From assembly GCA_026225945.1 (NCBI GenBank), contig JAMJFZ010001228.1, positions 1,982,501-2,046,500 on the forward strand: a stretch of DNA of 64,000 nucleotides. Direction: 5' to 3'. Under the pieces are notes generated by a model that worked only from the letters and a program-made list of their open reading frames with translations, searched no databases and had not been told where the DNA came from. Positions 11,088-22,320 of the stretch are shown here, piece after piece. The position numbers were made by a program, and so were the translations under genes. Position 1 is the stretch's first letter. Every line of letters begins with the position of its first letter. This stretch comes from Cricetomys ansorgei. Taxonomy: Eukaryota; Chordata; Mammalia; Rodentia; Nesomyidae.

Positions 11088-11311
11088 TTAAAAATACATT
11101 TATTTTATTGTTAAATATGTACATGTGTTGTGTCTGCGAGGGTGTATGCAGATGAATGCAGGTACGTGCAGAGACCAAAAGAAGGCGTCACAGGTCCCCT
11201 GGAGCAGGATTTACAGGCAGTTGTGCTGCCTGGTGTAGGTTCTAGGAACCAAACTTGGGTCCTCTGAAAGGGGCCTATGTGCTCTTAGCCACTGAGCCAT
11301 CTGCCCAGTCC
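11088..11311 (-). mobile_element. B3/B2-type SINE
   Basis: AAAATACATTTATTTTATTG, GTGCAGAGACCAAAAGAAGG, GATTTACAGGCAGTTGTG and AGCCACTGAGCCATCTGCCC are present. It is the last of seven consecutive - strand SINEs. Confidence 0.85.
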
Positions 11312-13520
11312 ATGTGGTCCTTTTTAATACCACTCTCATGGTCGTGTTGGGGGTACCTCATGCCACCCTTACAAGTAAGTAAATCTAGACTACAAATGAC
11401 CTAACATCCAAGTAGGCACTTCAAAGATAAACAACCACTCTCTTACAGACCCGCTGCTTGAAAGCAGACTGAAAAATAAACCAGCTATGTGGAGACAGGG
11501 TGCCACATCAGTAGGGGTTTTTTCCTGTTTTGTTTTCAGTGTGGCTGGCACTGGTGCAGGTGCACATCCAAAGAACACCTGTGTGCTTCAAGAGTGTGAA
11601 GCGAGGCTGGGAGAAGCCACCCGTGAATGGCCTGGGCAGCAGGTTCTGACGGCCCTTCCCACATTCATCTTTACAGTTTGATTCAGTTGCTTCCAGAACC
11701 AGGGATGTGATTCAGTCCCCGCTCTCTGGCACGCAGTTATCGTCTTCGTTTTCTTTCCTTGCTTTACCATGGCAAGGAACCCTGCGGGGCCTGAGTCATT
11801 ATGAACCCAACCAAATGGTGAGTCTGTGGGGGTGCAGAGTGCTGGCTCCCGGCAGAAGCCACTTTTGTCACGTGCACAGAAGAAAAATGTTTCCTGTGTC
11901 ATTCAAATTCTTAGGGTGTACCTTCTGCTTATTTCTCAGCCAAAATCATCCGTTTCCTGAGTCGTTCAGTTGAAAACCACCATAAATTTTGAGGAGATGT
12001 ATTTGCACTGGCACATTTTCTGGTCCTGTTTTAAAATTATGGATTTCTTAACTGTTCTTGTGATAGGTTTGGTCTGGGGTGCTGTAGCGCCACATTTTAA
12101 TCTCAAGGAACTAATTATGCAACATTACTCGTAGAGAGTGGAGTGTAATTACATACAGCATGTAGATTTCAGAACCCCAACGTATGGGGTACAGGGTTGA
12201 GTTTAAATACAGTTGATGAACAAAGAGATTTTTACTGGGAAGAGGGCTGTTGTAAAGAGACGTAGCCTCATCAACTGTATTTAAGGTAGGCATAGTTTAT
12301 ATGCTTTAAAAGATTTTGTTAATGTATATTGATTCATGGTTGTTTTACACACATTTAGATGTGGCAAAATACAAAACCATTTAAAGGCAAATCCATAGTT
12401 CCTTTGTTCCTCGAGTGTTTTCTAACAAAGGGATTCAAGAGAAACAAAACGACTGCCACGTGGAAATGTTTAAAACTCAGGAGCCATTGTTCCGCAGTTC
12501 TAGAGTGGAGTCAAAAGTACAAGTGTTGTGTTCAGTGAAAGGGCCCTGAATAGCAGTCTTTCCAAAGAGCACAGCCAGTGTGTATGCAAACATAAATGCA
12601 AGTGTATTTAATAAAAGGCACCAGCAATTTCATAGGTTATTCTATTCTATTAATGTTCAGCACATTAAAAAAGTGGTTCCGTCTGTTACTTTTTTGTTCC
12701 TAACAAAAGAAGGGAAAAAAAGGGAATCGTTTTGATCAATGTCTTGTAATTCTTAGGCTTGGTATAAAATAAATCACAGTATTAGGGCTTTTCAATGATT
12801 GGGGTTGAAATGATACACTGTGGTCTTCATGGTGGCTTGGATTTTACTTGCTGGGCACCCAGGACTTTGATTTGGCTGATTACCTGCTGTGGCTTAAGTG
12901 ATGCAAGATAATTATTGGTGCTTCCTGGTCACAGTAGCCTATTCCACACCTGCACCCTTTTGTTGGGAGCCCAACAGGGATGCTGGATATGAGGTCTCTA
13001 TGAATAGTCGGACACCCTCTCTGAGTGGTCCTCCGACACCAGATTGATTTATGGATGTATTCGGCTCTTTGTTAGCATGTAAACCCCTAATTAATTTAAA
13101 GCCCTCTGTAGAGAAATTAAACCACTGGTTAAGATTTCTCACAGACTCAGGTGGTGCTCATAAAGGGGAAGCAAAGTCATATGGATGGATTTACCATGGT
13201 CGCTGGTGTCTGCTCTTCACAATGAAGCCCGTTGTGTGGATATGAGAGCACATCCTCCAGTAAAGGATGGGCTGTCAAAGAACCAGCCCACTGTGGCTCC
13301 TAACCCGATTAGGCTTTTATTCAGGTTCTAGCTTCCCATCTGCAGAGTGAGAGAGGAAGTCAGAGACAGGCATGGAGCCGAAGAGGGAGGATGACGGTAG
13401 GAGAGAAATCTATATAGACTGCATAAACCTGCAGTTGCACATTCCCTCCAACCAGCGATTTCTACCCAGGAGTCAGTGCATTTAAATGGATAAGAGAAGA
13501 TGCTTACCCATCAGGAAATT
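11312..13520. other. Repeat-poor unique intronic sequence
   Basis: About 2.2 kb without a recognised transposon. Open frames of 60-104 codons here have no family resemblance. The segment 13050-13140 contains AATTAATTTAAAG and AAATTAAACCACTGG, homeodomain-like AT motifs in non-repetitive DNA. Confidence 0.5.
12203..12284. repeat. Perfect 17-bp inverted repeat with 48-nt loop
   Basis: TTAAATACAGTTGATGA at 12203-12219 pairs exactly with TCATCAACTGTATTTAA at 12268-12284. Confidence 0.95.
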
Positions 13521-13792
13521 GTGTGCATGTGTGTGCATGCAGAGGACAGAGGTAAACATCAGGTGTCTTCCTCTATTGCTTTGACCTTATTTTTTGAGAC
13601 TGGGTCTCTCACTGAACCTGGAGCTCATAGATTTGGCTAGCACGGCTGCTAGTGAACACTGAGGATCTACCCGGCACCGCCCCCTCCACCCTCATCCAGA
13701 GCAAGTGTTACAGACTCGCGCTGCCATGCCTGCCTTGTTACGCTGCTGCTGGGGCTCCCGCTCTGTACCAAGGGAGCCATCTCCCCAAGCCC
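13521..13792 (-). mobile_element. B4-type SINE
   Basis: GAGGTAAACATCAGGTGTC, TTTGAGACTGGGTCTCTCAC, CTGAACCTGGAGCTCATAG and AGGGAGCCATCTCCCCAAG mark a - strand copy. The middle is rearranged or highly diverged. Confidence 0.7.
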
Positions 13793-14544
13793 TGGAGAAT
13801 TCTGTTACTTCAGTTTGCTGTCAGTAACAAATCTTAAATACGTTAGGGGTACAAATGTAATAAAGAAACTACTCAAGTTCTAGGGGAAGGCAAACATGAG
13901 TTTTTACCTCGAGTACAGAGAAAGACTCTCTGCTAATGTTCCCCAAGCCTGATTCACCGTGAACTAACACATTTTATGTGAAAATTTAAGACTTTTACAT
14001 GAAGATATGCACAAAACAAAAAAGATAACCCCTAACGAGGGGGGTGATGGGAAAAAAACATCTTAGCCACTGGGATCAGGAGCTGTGGAGGTTATAGGTG
14101 CTTGCCAAAAAAGCAGGAAGACCAGAGTTTAGGTCTCCAGGAGTCACATAAAAAGAAAAACCAAAGCCAAAACAAACAAACAAAACAAACAACAACAACA
14201 GAAAAACAGGTGTGGTGAGAATGCACCAGCGTTGGCTAGCCCAGAGACAAGACTATCCATAGGTTTGCTGGCTTGCCAGCCTACTTAATGCATGGGCCTT
14301 ACGCTGGTGAAATGACATGGATTGCAATAAGTATATGGTGTTACTGAGGAATGACACCAAAGGTTGTCCTCTGGCTTACACACAAATATGAACATCCACA
14401 CACTGCCATTCAGATGGAAGTCAAACAAACAAACAAAAACTAATTGACTAAAATAGCAAAGAGGTACACACAAAAAATGCACAACAGTGATATAAAATGT
14501 CCCCTGGGAACAGGAGAAAATAGTCAAGCTCAGCCATCATTTTA
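13793..14544. other. Mostly unassigned sequence with A-rich patch
   Basis: A degraded SINE-like piece lies near 14070-14150 (GGTGCTTGCCAAAAAAGCAG). It is followed by an A/C-rich stretch at 14150-14205 that may be its tail. No gene is seen. Confidence 0.4.
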
Positions 14545-15400
14545 GATCTCCTGAATACGGTACCACCAGGATACCATATCTCACCTATCAACTATTGAAA
14601 GCAAGCTAATGTCAAACCACCGTCTGTTGCTGAGGTTGAGGGGTGTGGACCTGCTGTGATGCCAGGAGCAGTGTACATTGGTGCAGGTCATCAGGGCATT
14701 TCTTACCACCTAAAAAAGTCACCCACATACTTGCCTCAGGTTTGGCCATCCAGTATCTAGAAAGTTCCATGATAATGCACCTGTGATAATATAAAATATG
14801 GATGCATACGTGTGTTCATTGTAGGGTTCTTAAAACTTGTTTTTATATTAATTTGCTTATGAAGTGTTTGTGGAGGGGCACACTTGCTATAGCATGCATA
14901 TGGAGGTCAGACGATGGCTCGTGGGAGTCTGTTCTCTCCTTCTAATATGTGGGTCCTAGATATCCAACTTAGGTAATCAGGGCTGCTGTCAACAGCCATT
15001 GCAGTGAGTCATCTGGTCCACCACTCTGTGTTATCTTTTATGACTGAAGAATTTTGGATTTAACATAATTGCCTGTATGTGAAGGACTGACTACTACTTA
15101 TTATATCAACACATGATAGTACAATGCAGCTCTGAAAAAAGAAGCAGGATGACCTCTGTGAACTGACAGGGAGTGAGCTCTCATGTGTGTTTTAAGTGTG
15201 AAATGCAGAAGACAGGATGATATAGTTGATACTTGTTTAAAAATGAAGGACATCTCACAGAAGCAGGTATGTGCTTATGTATTTATGCAAAGGAAAACCA
15301 TGAGTATAAGCCAGAGGGTAAAGTGAGTGGTAGAAAAAGAAGAAGGCAAGGGAAATAGGACTGTGGTGGAAGGGCTAGGACTGGAGGGAATGGGAACGTC
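14545..15400 (+). mobile_element. L1 3' end, interrupted by a SINE
   Basis: GATACCATATCTCACCTATC and TGTTGCTGAGGTTGAGGGG lie on the left. On the right are ACAATGCAGCTCTGAAAAA and a purine-rich end typical of L1 3' sequence. A - strand SINE at about 14832-15021 splits it, so the SINE arrived later. Confidence 0.6.
14832..15021 (-). mobile_element. B3/B4-family SINE nested in L1
   Basis: GCATGCATATGGAGGTCAG, GGAGTCTGTTCTCTCCTTC and CATTGCAGTGAGTCATCTGG mark a - strand copy inside the L1 end. Confidence 0.7.
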
Positions 15401-15401
15401 T

Positions 15402-15426
15402 TCTATTATTATTATTATTATTATTT
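15402..15426. repeat. (ATT)n trinucleotide repeat
   Basis: About seven ATT units directly before the complement of a B1 element, probably grown from its A-rich tail. Confidence 0.85.
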
Positions 15427-15430
15427 TGGC

Positions 15431-15577
15431 TTTTTAAGACAGAGTTTCTCTGTTGTAACTCTGGCTGTTCTGGAACTCACTCTGTAGACCAGGCTGGCCT
15501 CGAACTCACAGAAGTACACTTGGATCTGTCTCCCAAGTGTTGGGATTAAAGGTGTGCACTACCACTGCCAGGCAGGA
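15431..15577 (-). mobile_element. B1 SINE, near full length
   Basis: AAGACAGAGTTTCTCTGTTG, AGACCAGGCTGGCCTCGAAC and GTGTTGGGATTAAAGGTGTG match the complement of B1 well. This is among the best preserved SINEs in the window. Confidence 0.93.
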
Positions 15578-15734
15578 GAGTACTTCTTAGTATAAATATT
15601 TTGAGTTGCTGTGAATGTTAGCATCACCATACTGTTTCTCACATATTCTTCACTCCCCTAGAATCAAATAACTAAATCCAGTCAGCATGCATGTGGGGCC
15701 CAAATCAAATACAGTCATTCCCTACTGATTACAC

Positions 15735-16160
15735 ACATATAGACAGTTATATGTATTATATACTATGCCATATTTTATATTGTGCAAATTAATATAAAAT
15801 ATACATAGTATATAATAATACACATTATATTATATAATATATTAATATACACAATATATAATATAGTATATTATATGTCATGAAACAGATTATATATAAT
15901 ATTTTATTTGTATTTGTATTTACATATTTATATATTATATAATGTATCAAATGTAATATACGCCATATGTGATATATTGTAACATATCTAGTATTATAGA
16001 TAAAATATTTAATATATAGCATTTTTTATGTAGTGAGCATTACTTAAGGAAGATCTTGTAATACACATGTTACAACATATATTACAATATGCAATTATGT
16101 AGTATATGATGTATAACACATACACACACATATGTATTTTTATTTTATATGTAATTTTTA
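15735..16160. repeat. AT-rich low-complexity block
   Basis: More than 400 nt dominated by TATA, ATAT and TTAT permutations. The open frame on the - strand here (rich in Tyr and Ile) is a composition artefact. Confidence 0.9.
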
Positions 16161-16584
16161 TTTTATTCATTCTTCAAAGGAGTGTGAGGATGTATAGCTG
16201 AGGAACAGAGGGAAGGGAGGATGCTAATCAATCCTTGTTGGATTTTTGTTGGATTTTTCTGATGACAAGAAGCCTGGATGGCAAGACTTAACCCTCCGGA
16301 AGCTGGAAGAGTAGTTATCCCATCAGATGTAGTGGAGGTGTGGTTATGGATGTTGGGGGAATTCCCTTTAAGCTGCCACAGCATAATTTCTGTTAAAATG
16401 CCACACTTAGGATATGAACATAGCATTGCAAGGGCATATCTATGTTAGTAAAAGAGTCTAGTAAAAGAGTCAGTCTAGCCTGAGTGAGGTCTCATCACAG
16501 AGAGATGCTTGTCAATATGAATGACAGTCCTTCAAAATCCATTTCCTTTCCTCCAGCTCCCCCCACAGTCACAGTATGCTTCTT
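16161..16584. other. Unique intronic sequence
   Basis: No recognised repeat or gene. A short exact tandem copy of TAGTAAAAGAGTC occurs near 16447-16472. Confidence 0.45.
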
Positions 16585-16955
16585 TATGTAAAAGAATGGC
16601 GTCTTAATAACTTTCTATGTCTGTGATAAAATACCCTGACAGAAGCAACTTAAAGGAGAGTTTATTTTGGCTCACAGTTCCAGAGGGAATCAGACCATCA
16701 AGATGAAGAAGACATGGTAGCATGGTCCAGAAGCTGGTTGGTCACAGTGTATCCACACATACGAAGCAGAGAGTGAGCAGGAAGAAGGAGCTAACTATGA
16801 ACCCTCAAAAACTGACCCCTCAGTGATCCACTTCCTCCAGTGAGGCTCCATCGCCCTACAGTTCCACAGCCTTCCCAAACAGCGCCACCTGCTGGTGACA
16901 GTGTTCAAACATGAACCTGTGGGGCACAGTTCTTATTCACACCATACCAAATAGA
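16585..16955 (-). mobile_element. LTR-like repeat, probably MaLR class
   Basis: On the - strand it starts near GGTATGGTGTGAATAAGAAC and ends with AATAAACTCTCC and a TTATCACAGACATAGAAAG end. This is the layout of mammalian MaLR-type LTRs. The exact family is uncertain, and no internal retroviral sequence is adjacent. Confidence 0.55.
16882..16895 (-). promoter_or_regulatory. CTCF-like motif inside the LTR-like repeat
   Basis: The - strand reads CCAGCAGGTGGCGC, a full match to the degenerate CTCF core CCASYAGRKGGCRS. Occupancy is unknown. Confidence 0.5.
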
Positions 16956-17589
16956 AAACATGATTACTCCCATCATTGGCAGTGTCAACTTCCTGCCACC
17001 CTGAAACCCAGAGTCCACCAACTTTACATAGCCTTCAAAACCAAATATCAGGAAATTGGTCTCTTTTGGTTGTGGCTGGCTTAGAGTTCCAGCCTTCCAC
17101 CCTCTTGGACATGAACTCATTGCATGACAGTATAGTATGGACTTCTTGGGCTTTCTTTTAATAAATATATGCTAAATCTGGGCCAGAGCCTCTAGCAAAT
17201 GACAGGATTTGTGATGCAGAAACAACTGAGGTTATTCAGGAGTGAAAATAATTTAGTGATCAGTGGAGTGTTAATAGACAGAATGTGCTTCCTCTGTCTG
17301 GAATGTTAGGCTCTTTTGTTAATTATTTTGTTCTATGGTTAACCATTTCTTAGGTATCTATGGCCTTCAACCTATTAGAACTGACTCAAGAAGTAGCATA
17401 CATGCATGTTCCTGATACATTAGTGCATTTTGCTGTTGTTTAAGCATAGATAGTTTACACCAAACTTAAGGTTGGTTACATATTTTGACTAATGACATAA
17501 TTACATAGTTGTGGCTGAAGTCCTCAACTCAAAAGTATCTTTAAAGTGTCAAAACCCTCCAAAAGACTCATAGATATGTGGTAGAACAC

Positions 17590-17816
17590 TGTTTTTATTT
17601 TTGAGATTTTACTTTTAATTATGTATGTGTGCGTTGTGGGGAGATTGTATATGCACACAAATGCTGTGCCTCAAGAGACCAGAAGAGAGCATCGGATTTC
17701 CTGGAGCTGGAGTTAGGAGAGATTTTGAGCCACTTGGCCTGAGTTCTGGGGTTCTAAATCAGGTCCTCTATAAGGACAGGATGCACTCTTAACCACTGAG
17801 CCGTCTGTCTAACTCC
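17590..17816 (-). mobile_element. B3/B2-type SINE
   Basis: AGAGACCAGAAGAGAGCATC, CCTGGAGCTGGAGTTAGG and AACCACTGAGCCGTCTGTC are in - strand order. Confidence 0.82.
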
Positions 17817-19154
17817 CAAGTCCTTTTTATAATGTAAGTTTGACCTCATGAAAAGTCACAATGTTAAAGAAGGCGTTTTGTCACAGTGTGCTTAACTTCC
17901 CATTCAGAATTCAAGTAATTTTTTCAATCCGATGTTTACTCCTCTCAGTGCCTACATCCACTGACATGCTTATTAGAAAGAATTCATCTTAAGAAGTCCA
18001 GTGATCAAAAGGTTACTTCTTGTCATTTGAAGATGAACAGCTATTTTAAGCCCCATTTTCTGTTTAAAAGATAGCCCTTGGGGAATCCTCCTGTTAATTC
18101 CCATCTCTATTCCAGTGTCAGATATCTGCCTCTCTCTTTTGTTTCTGCATTTTCATTGCCCTTTATCTTTTATGGAGATTTGGATGGGTTGACCCTTGAC
18201 TGGTCATTTGTTGGGGTATCCCCTTGATCTATATTACTGGAGCCGAGAGAGCAAGAGGATGTCATATATGGTCTGTCTTCTGCCCACAAGATTTCATTAT
18301 TGATTTAGGCTTTCCACCAGAAGAGGGCGCCACATTCATTAAAATAACATCCATAATCCAAGTTGAATTCTTTATTTCCTTAGCAGGTTCCAGATGAGAT
18401 ATGTGCAACCTCATGTTCCAATTTGACTTCATAAAAAAACATTGTACCTATCCTTAGAGTTGAGGGGAGGCTGCCTTAGGAACTAACACTGTCGGTCAAA
18501 ACTCTAAGGATGCAGTCAGCTCTGTAATAGATAGGTTTTTATTGCTGTTCTCTATACAATAACCAGAGCAAGCAACAGCAACAGTTATAAAATAGTATGC
18601 CTCCTCTCCAAAGTTTTTATTTCTACTCAGTTGGGGATTATAAACTAGAAGGAATGTGTCTTTAATTAAGCATGTAATAGCCTTCTATTTATCATTTCTC
18701 AAAACAACCTCCTCCTTTTATGGGACTGATGTCACAGTATGAAAAATAACATGTTTTGTTTTGTTTTTTCCTACTGTAATTTGAAGATGACTTCAACAGC
18801 ACTCTGCCTCTCGATGCTCTCTTCATCTCTCCAAGGCATACCTACTCTGGTGGTGTCTAGAACTCCAGTGGGGAACATTGATTCATTTGGACTATTACAT
18901 ATAGCTTTCAGAGTCTTAAAATTGTAAATACCTTTCTGCCTAGTAATGTGTTAATCTGTCAGGAGGCATTTAACAATGCATCCCAGATTTATTTATTGGG
19001 TTGAGCATCCGATATATCCGAGATACTCACAGAACAGATTGCTGTGTCTCAGAACTGGGGACAGTGTATTCCAGAATATATGGAAAGCTGTGTCTGCATG
19101 TTAACTACATATATGAGTATCTCAGTCCCATGCGGCATAAATAGAGTAGAACAT
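17817..19154. other. Unique intronic sequence
   Basis: No confident repeat or coding exon. It contains the second CTCF-like motif. Confidence 0.5.
18317..18330 (+). promoter_or_regulatory. CTCF-like motif in unique sequence
   Basis: CCAGAAGAGGGCGC matches the CTCF core with one departure, and lies outside any recognised SINE. It points away from the motif at 16882-16895. Confidence 0.45.
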
Positions 19155-19236
19155 CAGGCTGGAGCTCAGCGACAGAGCACTTCCCTAGCCTTCCTGAGGT
19201 TCAATTCCCTGGACTGCTTCAAAGGAAAAAAAAAAA
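19155..19236 (+). mobile_element. ID-type SINE
   Basis: GGCTGGAGCTCAGCGACAGA, a tRNA-like head, then GGTTCAATTCCCTGG and an A-rich tail. Confidence 0.75.
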
Positions 19237-19376
19237 GTAGGGCCTTAACAAAGACAGGAAGAATGTTTCAAAAAGAACTTTGAAATGGATGCTTGCTGAA
19301 GTTCTGCCCAATATACCAATGCTCTTGTCTGTATTTTAGGTCTTGTCTGTAGCTTGCGTAACAGTCATTGCCTGGT

Positions 19377-19667
19377 AGACCAGAGAGATAGCTCAGTGAG
19401 TAAAAGAACTCGCCACATAAACCTACTGGCTTCTGTTCCACCCCCAGTGCCCACATGTCACTGTATCTGTGATCAAGGCACTTTGTGGTGAGATGGGAGG
19501 CAAAGACAGCAGAGTCAAGTGGGAGCTCACCGGCCAGCTACACTGGAGTATGAGCAGTGGCAGGATTAGGAGAGACTTTGCCTCAGCAAGGTGGGCGGCG
19601 AGAACTGACCCCAGAAAGTTGTTCTCAGCCCTCCACATATATGCTGGCACATGTATACACACACACA

Positions 19668-19719
<52 letters not shown>
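19377..19719 (+). mobile_element. B4-type SINE with long CA tail
   Basis: GAGAGATAGCTCAGTGAGTA begins the head. A B1-like body and GTTCTCAGCCCTCCACATAT follow, then a (CA)n run at 19655-19719 broken once by CATA. Open frames across the CA run on both strands are artefacts. Confidence 0.75.
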
Positions 19720-19720
<1 letters not shown>

Positions 19721-20592
19721 CACTCAAGCTCTAATTTCATAAAAAGATTGTTGTCTGGGTGTAGATGAAGTTTCCAGAGCACTATAGAGCTATTCTTTCC
19801 CCATCCTTCCTGATGCCAAAGTACATACCTGATGCCAAGTAAGGACACACACTGATGTAGTGATGCTTCCAGCCAGCAGGGAAACAACCTTTTGACAGCA
19901 GCCATCCCATAGTCCTTTGGGGACCCTCGGTGATCACAGTCACAATACACTCTGGGTAATGGTGACAAAGGCTGATATTTGTGGGGCTACTTTCCTGCCC
20001 AGGCTCTTTCTGATGACTCAGAGGGAGCTGTTATTATTATTAATTCCTCATTGTACTCACTCGGGGAAGTTAAATAGTTTGCCTGGTCTCTCATCTAGGA
20101 AGACACAGAGCTGGTATTTGAACTCCAGCTGCCCCCGAAGAATTCAGCCACTGTTCCACACTGCCTCACACTGCCTTTTGTCCTTAGGAAGAGTCCTACA
20201 TGAGGAAACGTTACGTTTTTCCCTATAAATTTATCTTTTCTTCTCATTTTCAAGAGAACTGCTTTTGCGTGAGTCACTGACAACTATAGAACATAGTATG
20301 CCCATGAACAAAATATATTACGGTATATCATACAAGAGAAAGAAATAATCATGTTAATGCTTATATTAGCATGTGTGAATTATATGAATTAATATGACAT
20401 TTTATATGCAGATAATGTATTTTTATATTTACCCCCACTACCTTCTCCTGTCCCCCTTCCAAGCTCATCCATCCCCTTCCTTACGCAGTCTACTTATACT
20501 TTGATGTCTTTTTTTTAAGATCAAATGATTTTCATTAGGCTTGCTTGTAGGAGCATAGGTGAGGGTCTGTTTATGGGAGTATAATATGGATC
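19720..20592. other. Unique sequence with a possible L1 scrap
   Basis: A C/T-rich stretch around 20430-20520 resembles part of an Lx-type L1 3' region. The rest is unassigned. Confidence 0.4.
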
Positions 20593-20690
20593 CCCGGGCA
20601 GGACTGTGACTCAGAAGAACACTTGATGTACATTCTCAAGACCCTAGCTTTCATCCCTAGTATTGATACCTTAGTCAGAAAAGAAAGGAA
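20593..20690 (+). mobile_element. ID-like SINE, degraded
   Basis: GGGCAGGACTGTGACTCAG, TGTACATTCTCAAGACCCTA and TTCATCCCTAGTATTGATAC follow the ID head and B-box layout. Confidence 0.55.
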
Positions 20691-20697
20691 AACAAAC

Positions 20698-20750
20698 AAG
20701 AAGAAGAAGGAAGAGGAGGGGGGAGGGGGAAAGGAGGAAGCAAGTGGGAT
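20698..20750. repeat. 53-nt pure purine tract
   Basis: Uninterrupted A/G, probably grown from the A-rich tail of the preceding ID-like SINE. Confidence 0.9.
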
Positions 20751-22176
20751 CTTAACAGAGACAGGAATGAATGCTCCAAAAAGATGCAGATGGTTCCAGA
20801 ATATTTACCTTCATGGGGCATGGCCACCGTACCTGTGGCTATACCACTGACAGAAATGGCTCTCTTGCCCCTGGCAGCCATTAATTGTCTGTAGATCATA
20901 TGGGAGGGGTGAAACCTCATGAGCCGCCCATGGCAGATTGTTGGGTCTTCTGCAGGTAACCACAGATAAAGAGACCTCGTAGCTGGGGTCTGATTACTAC
21001 AGGTTCTTTGTACTGTAAGATTAGACTGTGCCTCTTGACTTTGACTGCTTTGCTTAGCGCTTCATAAACAACCCCGAAGTCGCATAGGGAAGCCTTATGC
21101 AGAGACCTTTAATGTATAACCAAGGAGCTGCAGCTATGCAGTTTCTATTACTGCTGAACTCTGCCAGATCCATTTCTTATCAGATTAGCTCACCCACTAT
21201 AAACAGCAGGCCAAGTTTATAACTGCAAGCAGATGGGTTCCTACTGCTGAAGACACTCCGTTGAGGGGAGCTAGCCTGGTGTCTGTGTGTGTGAGGGAGT
21301 GTGTGGTGTGGACTAGCCATACACAGTCATAAGTGAGTGGGAGCTGCTCTAAGGAAAAAACTTTAGGCTCAGCAGTCCTGATACACTCTCCTTAGAAGTC
21401 CCTACAGGGGACGGTTGAGACTGGATGCTTACAGCAGCAGTCCTAGCTCAATATTGGCACAGATGGAAAGCTGTGGCTGATAAAATGTGGCCGAAATGCA
21501 CTTTGAGGGGACAAGATAGGACAAATCCTGTAGCTTTTGTATCAGGAAAACTCTACCATTTCCTGGGTCAACTTCCCTAAAAGGCAAAAAAGACGGGCTT
21601 TGTGCAATTAGACCTAATTGGGAGAGCAGAGATTTCTGTCTTGATCACTACAAGTGAGATTTGTTGTAGCAGGTCTCACTGGGAGTTTAGAAATTGAGGT
21701 GGAGGTGAAATTCTAGACAGGGCATCAACTGTGACATTTTGTACTTTGCTGTCCTGTTTACTTCAGTGATTTCAAGGTCAGGCTGACAGTTGTAGTGATG
21801 TCTTTGTTCCAACTTCTGATGCTTCCTTCATTCTGTAAAGTGAATGAGGTGCCACTTGCAGATGTGCATGCATTTTCCAGGAATAGTCCTTCTTGTTCTA
21901 GGATAGTGGGTTCAGGTCTGGCTGTACAACTCTGTAAGGAGAAAAGAAAGGAAAGCTCCTGAACTTCAGGACTCAGGACTCTGCAGGGAATGGGGACACC
22001 TGTCTGTTCACTCTCCATTGCTGTCTATGGTGCCATGACTGGGGCTAAGTCAATTCTTTCAAGACACATTGAGGAATCCATTATTTATTCATGAAGTGGT
22101 CTAGCCTCCTTGCTTTGAAAATTGACACTTCCATAAACAACAATCATCTATAAATAGTACTAAAGAAAATACATTT
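20751..22176. other. Unique intronic sequence
   Basis: About 1.4 kb without a confident repeat, gene or RNA. Confidence 0.45.
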
Positions 22177-22320
22177 TGTGTGTGTGTGTGTGTGTGCGCG
22201 TGCGCGTGTGCATGTGTGAATGAAGGGGAGTATGTGTGTGCATGTGTGGAAGAAAGAGACTGATCTCTGAGTATGTTCTTCTTTTACCTTACATCTGATG
22301 TGTTGAAACAGGGTTTCCTA
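22177..22320 (-). mobile_element. B4-type SINE, left part of a split copy
   Basis: A TG/CG run (22177-22218) and the complement of a B4 tail lead to TGTTGAAACAGGGTTTCCTA. The element then breaks off and resumes at 22893. Confidence 0.7.
22313..22320. repeat. Target-site duplication, left copy
   Basis: GTTTCCTA, repeated as GTCTCCTA at 22893-22900 on the other side of the inserted element. Confidence 0.65.

Noticed and set aside
16585..16955. Endogenous retrovirus with internal genes
   Set aside because: Only an LTR-like piece is seen. No gag, pol or env-like sequence lies next to it.
19423..19968. 181-codon open frame on the - strand
   Set aside because: Its core is CVCVCV translated from the (CA)n tail of a B4 SINE. 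No family resemblance elsewhere in the frame.
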